A stretch of DNA of 41,829 bases from Fibrobacter succinogenes (GTDB lineage: Bacteria > Fibrobacterota > Fibrobacteria > Fibrobacterales > Fibrobacteraceae), in the NCBI GenBank assembly GCA_902800345.1, contig CADCDO010000051.1, positions 1 through 41,829 of the forward strand. Reading direction: 5' to 3'. The notes under the pieces were generated by a model that did not search any database, had not been told where the DNA came from, and saw only the letters and a program-made list of their open reading frames with translations. Positions 40,888 through 41,829 of the stretch are shown here, in pieces. The translations under genes were made by a program, and so were the position numbers. Position 1 is the first letter of the stretch, and each line of letters starts with the position of its first letter.

Positions 40888-41829
40888 GCATTACCTGCGA
40901 GGGGGACTGCAACATCGTCCTTGCGGACGGGAGAGAAAACAAGATAAAAGGATTCTATAGATTCTACCCGGGCATCCATATCCCAGAAGGCAAGACACTG
41001 ACCATCAGCGGTAACGGGAAACTCGACGCCAGCAGCAATGGTGATGGTGCGGGCATCGGGGGCGGTAGCAATATTAATTACTTCTTGCCCGATACCTATA
41101 TTCCTTCTGGCAATATCATAATTGAAGGAGGTTTCATAACCGCAACGGGCGGTGATGATGCAGCAGGCATCGGGGCAGGAATGAATAATAATGTAGGTGC
41201 GATTACCATCAACGGCGGAACGATTAACGCAACGGGCGGTTATGGTGCAGCAGGCATCGGTGGAGGACTCACAAACTCAAGAGAATTGACGGTGGGCTCG
41301 ATTACCATCACGAATGACATAACCAAAGTCGTTGCGACAAAGGGCGTCGACGCCCTCCACAGCATCGGCATAGGATCCAATTTTAATTATAGTAGCGCAT
41401 ATAGTAGCGCACAAACTACAATTACATCCATCACCATCTGCGGAATAACAGTAGATCCTATCGCTGACGAAACCTATGTTTTATTCATCCCTAAAAAAAT
41501 ACTCGATATCGAGGAAACATCCGGCCAAAAGCACGCCCTCATCAACGGCATATACAGCGGAGAAGACGCTCTCAATATCGACAAAGATACGGATGTCGAT
41601 ACAGTGACCATCATACGCACGTTCGCAAAAATCACTAACAAAGACGACAGCGGCAATCTATTACCCAATTTCTCCACCATCGTATTCCCGTTCGATGTCG
41701 AGGGAAAGAATCTCGAGGGCATAGAAATAGTCGCGAAGTTCAGGGGTGTCGTCAAGAACAAGACTACCGGCATCAAGGAAGTGAAGGCGGAACGTACCTG
41801 GTGCGACGAGGTCGCTAATGAAAACTGCC
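40888..41829 (+). CDS. Partial secreted repetitive protein (GIGGG-repeat adhesin-like), no start, runs off end
   Basis: One open plus-strand frame of about 314 codons from the junction at about 40888 to the last base, with no start codon at its head; before the junction it continues open only as antisense of the gspF fragment. It reads GITCEGDCNIVLADGREN, EGKTLTISGNGKLDAS, then repeats AGIGGGSNINYF, FITATGGDDAAGIGAG, TINATGGYGAAGIGGG, and a beta-rich C-terminal part TTGIKEVKAERTWC. This beta-helix-like repeat with GG(T/F)I.ATGG is found in surface proteins of gut bacteria. It is the middle of a large exported protein. Confidence 0.85.

Noticed and set aside
41474..41776. 100-codon minus-strand ORF near the right end
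   Set aside because: Antisense of the repetitive secreted protein, which has far better coding character in the plus frame.

Overview
The window reads as a piece of a Fibrobacter-lineage genome (phylum Fibrobacterota; gut or rumen cellulose degrader, probably a draft or metagenome contig because both ends cut genes). The case rests on a TIGR02147-family regulator (a paralogous family expanded in Fibrobacter succinogenes), a circularly permuted GH16 beta-glucanase with Ser-rich linker, a large exported protein with a type IX-like C-terminal sorting domain, a pyruvate formate-lyase system, and about ten lipoproteins. No tRNA, rRNA, CRISPR array or intact mobile element was seen.

Layout. 1-4170 (minus): a peptide/oligosaccharide-type ABC importer (binding lipoprotein, two permeases, start of an ATPase); the first permease is highly aberrant. 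4407-5225: an anchored helical-repeat protein. 5460-10314 (minus): a tight housekeeping run ispA-dxs-rlmB-like-pyrF. 10361-15804 (minus): a sensory/cell-surface block with a TIGR02147 regulator and its overlapping lipoprotein, a small lipoprotein, a membrane diguanylate cyclase with a periplasmic beta-sandwich-like domain, and a CE2-type esterase. 15840-21670: an AT-rich accessory zone with orphan lipoproteins, a truncated LrgB remnant, two probable frameshifts and one large XPB-helicase-associated-domain protein.

21683-33094 (minus): an apparent seven-gene operon, transcribed in the order M6-like exported protein, FGE-fold lipoprotein, NlpE-like lipoprotein, LytTR response regulator, signal peptidase I, Ig-like lipoprotein, exonuclease-DinG helicase. 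33257-34330 (minus): the GH16 lipoprotein. 34721-40063: pflB (+) and pflA (+), separated by three minus-strand genes and by a 450-base convergent gap holding three inverted repeats of identical geometry. 40064-40659 is a mosaic of short intergenic repeats. It is followed by a 3' fragment of a type II secretion/pilus F protein that abuts, at about 40888, a start-less ORF for a repetitive secreted protein running off the end.

Most notable: the M6-like protein has lost its whole HExxH zinc site; the OppB-like permease carries a roughly 125-residue periplasmic insertion and lacks about 40 conserved C-terminal residues; pflB has a symmetric 38-nt leader hairpin; three TACCAA-N19-TTGGTA sites lie between pflB and the MBL gene; and two coding stretches have no usable start codon (lrgB remnant; 40888-41829).
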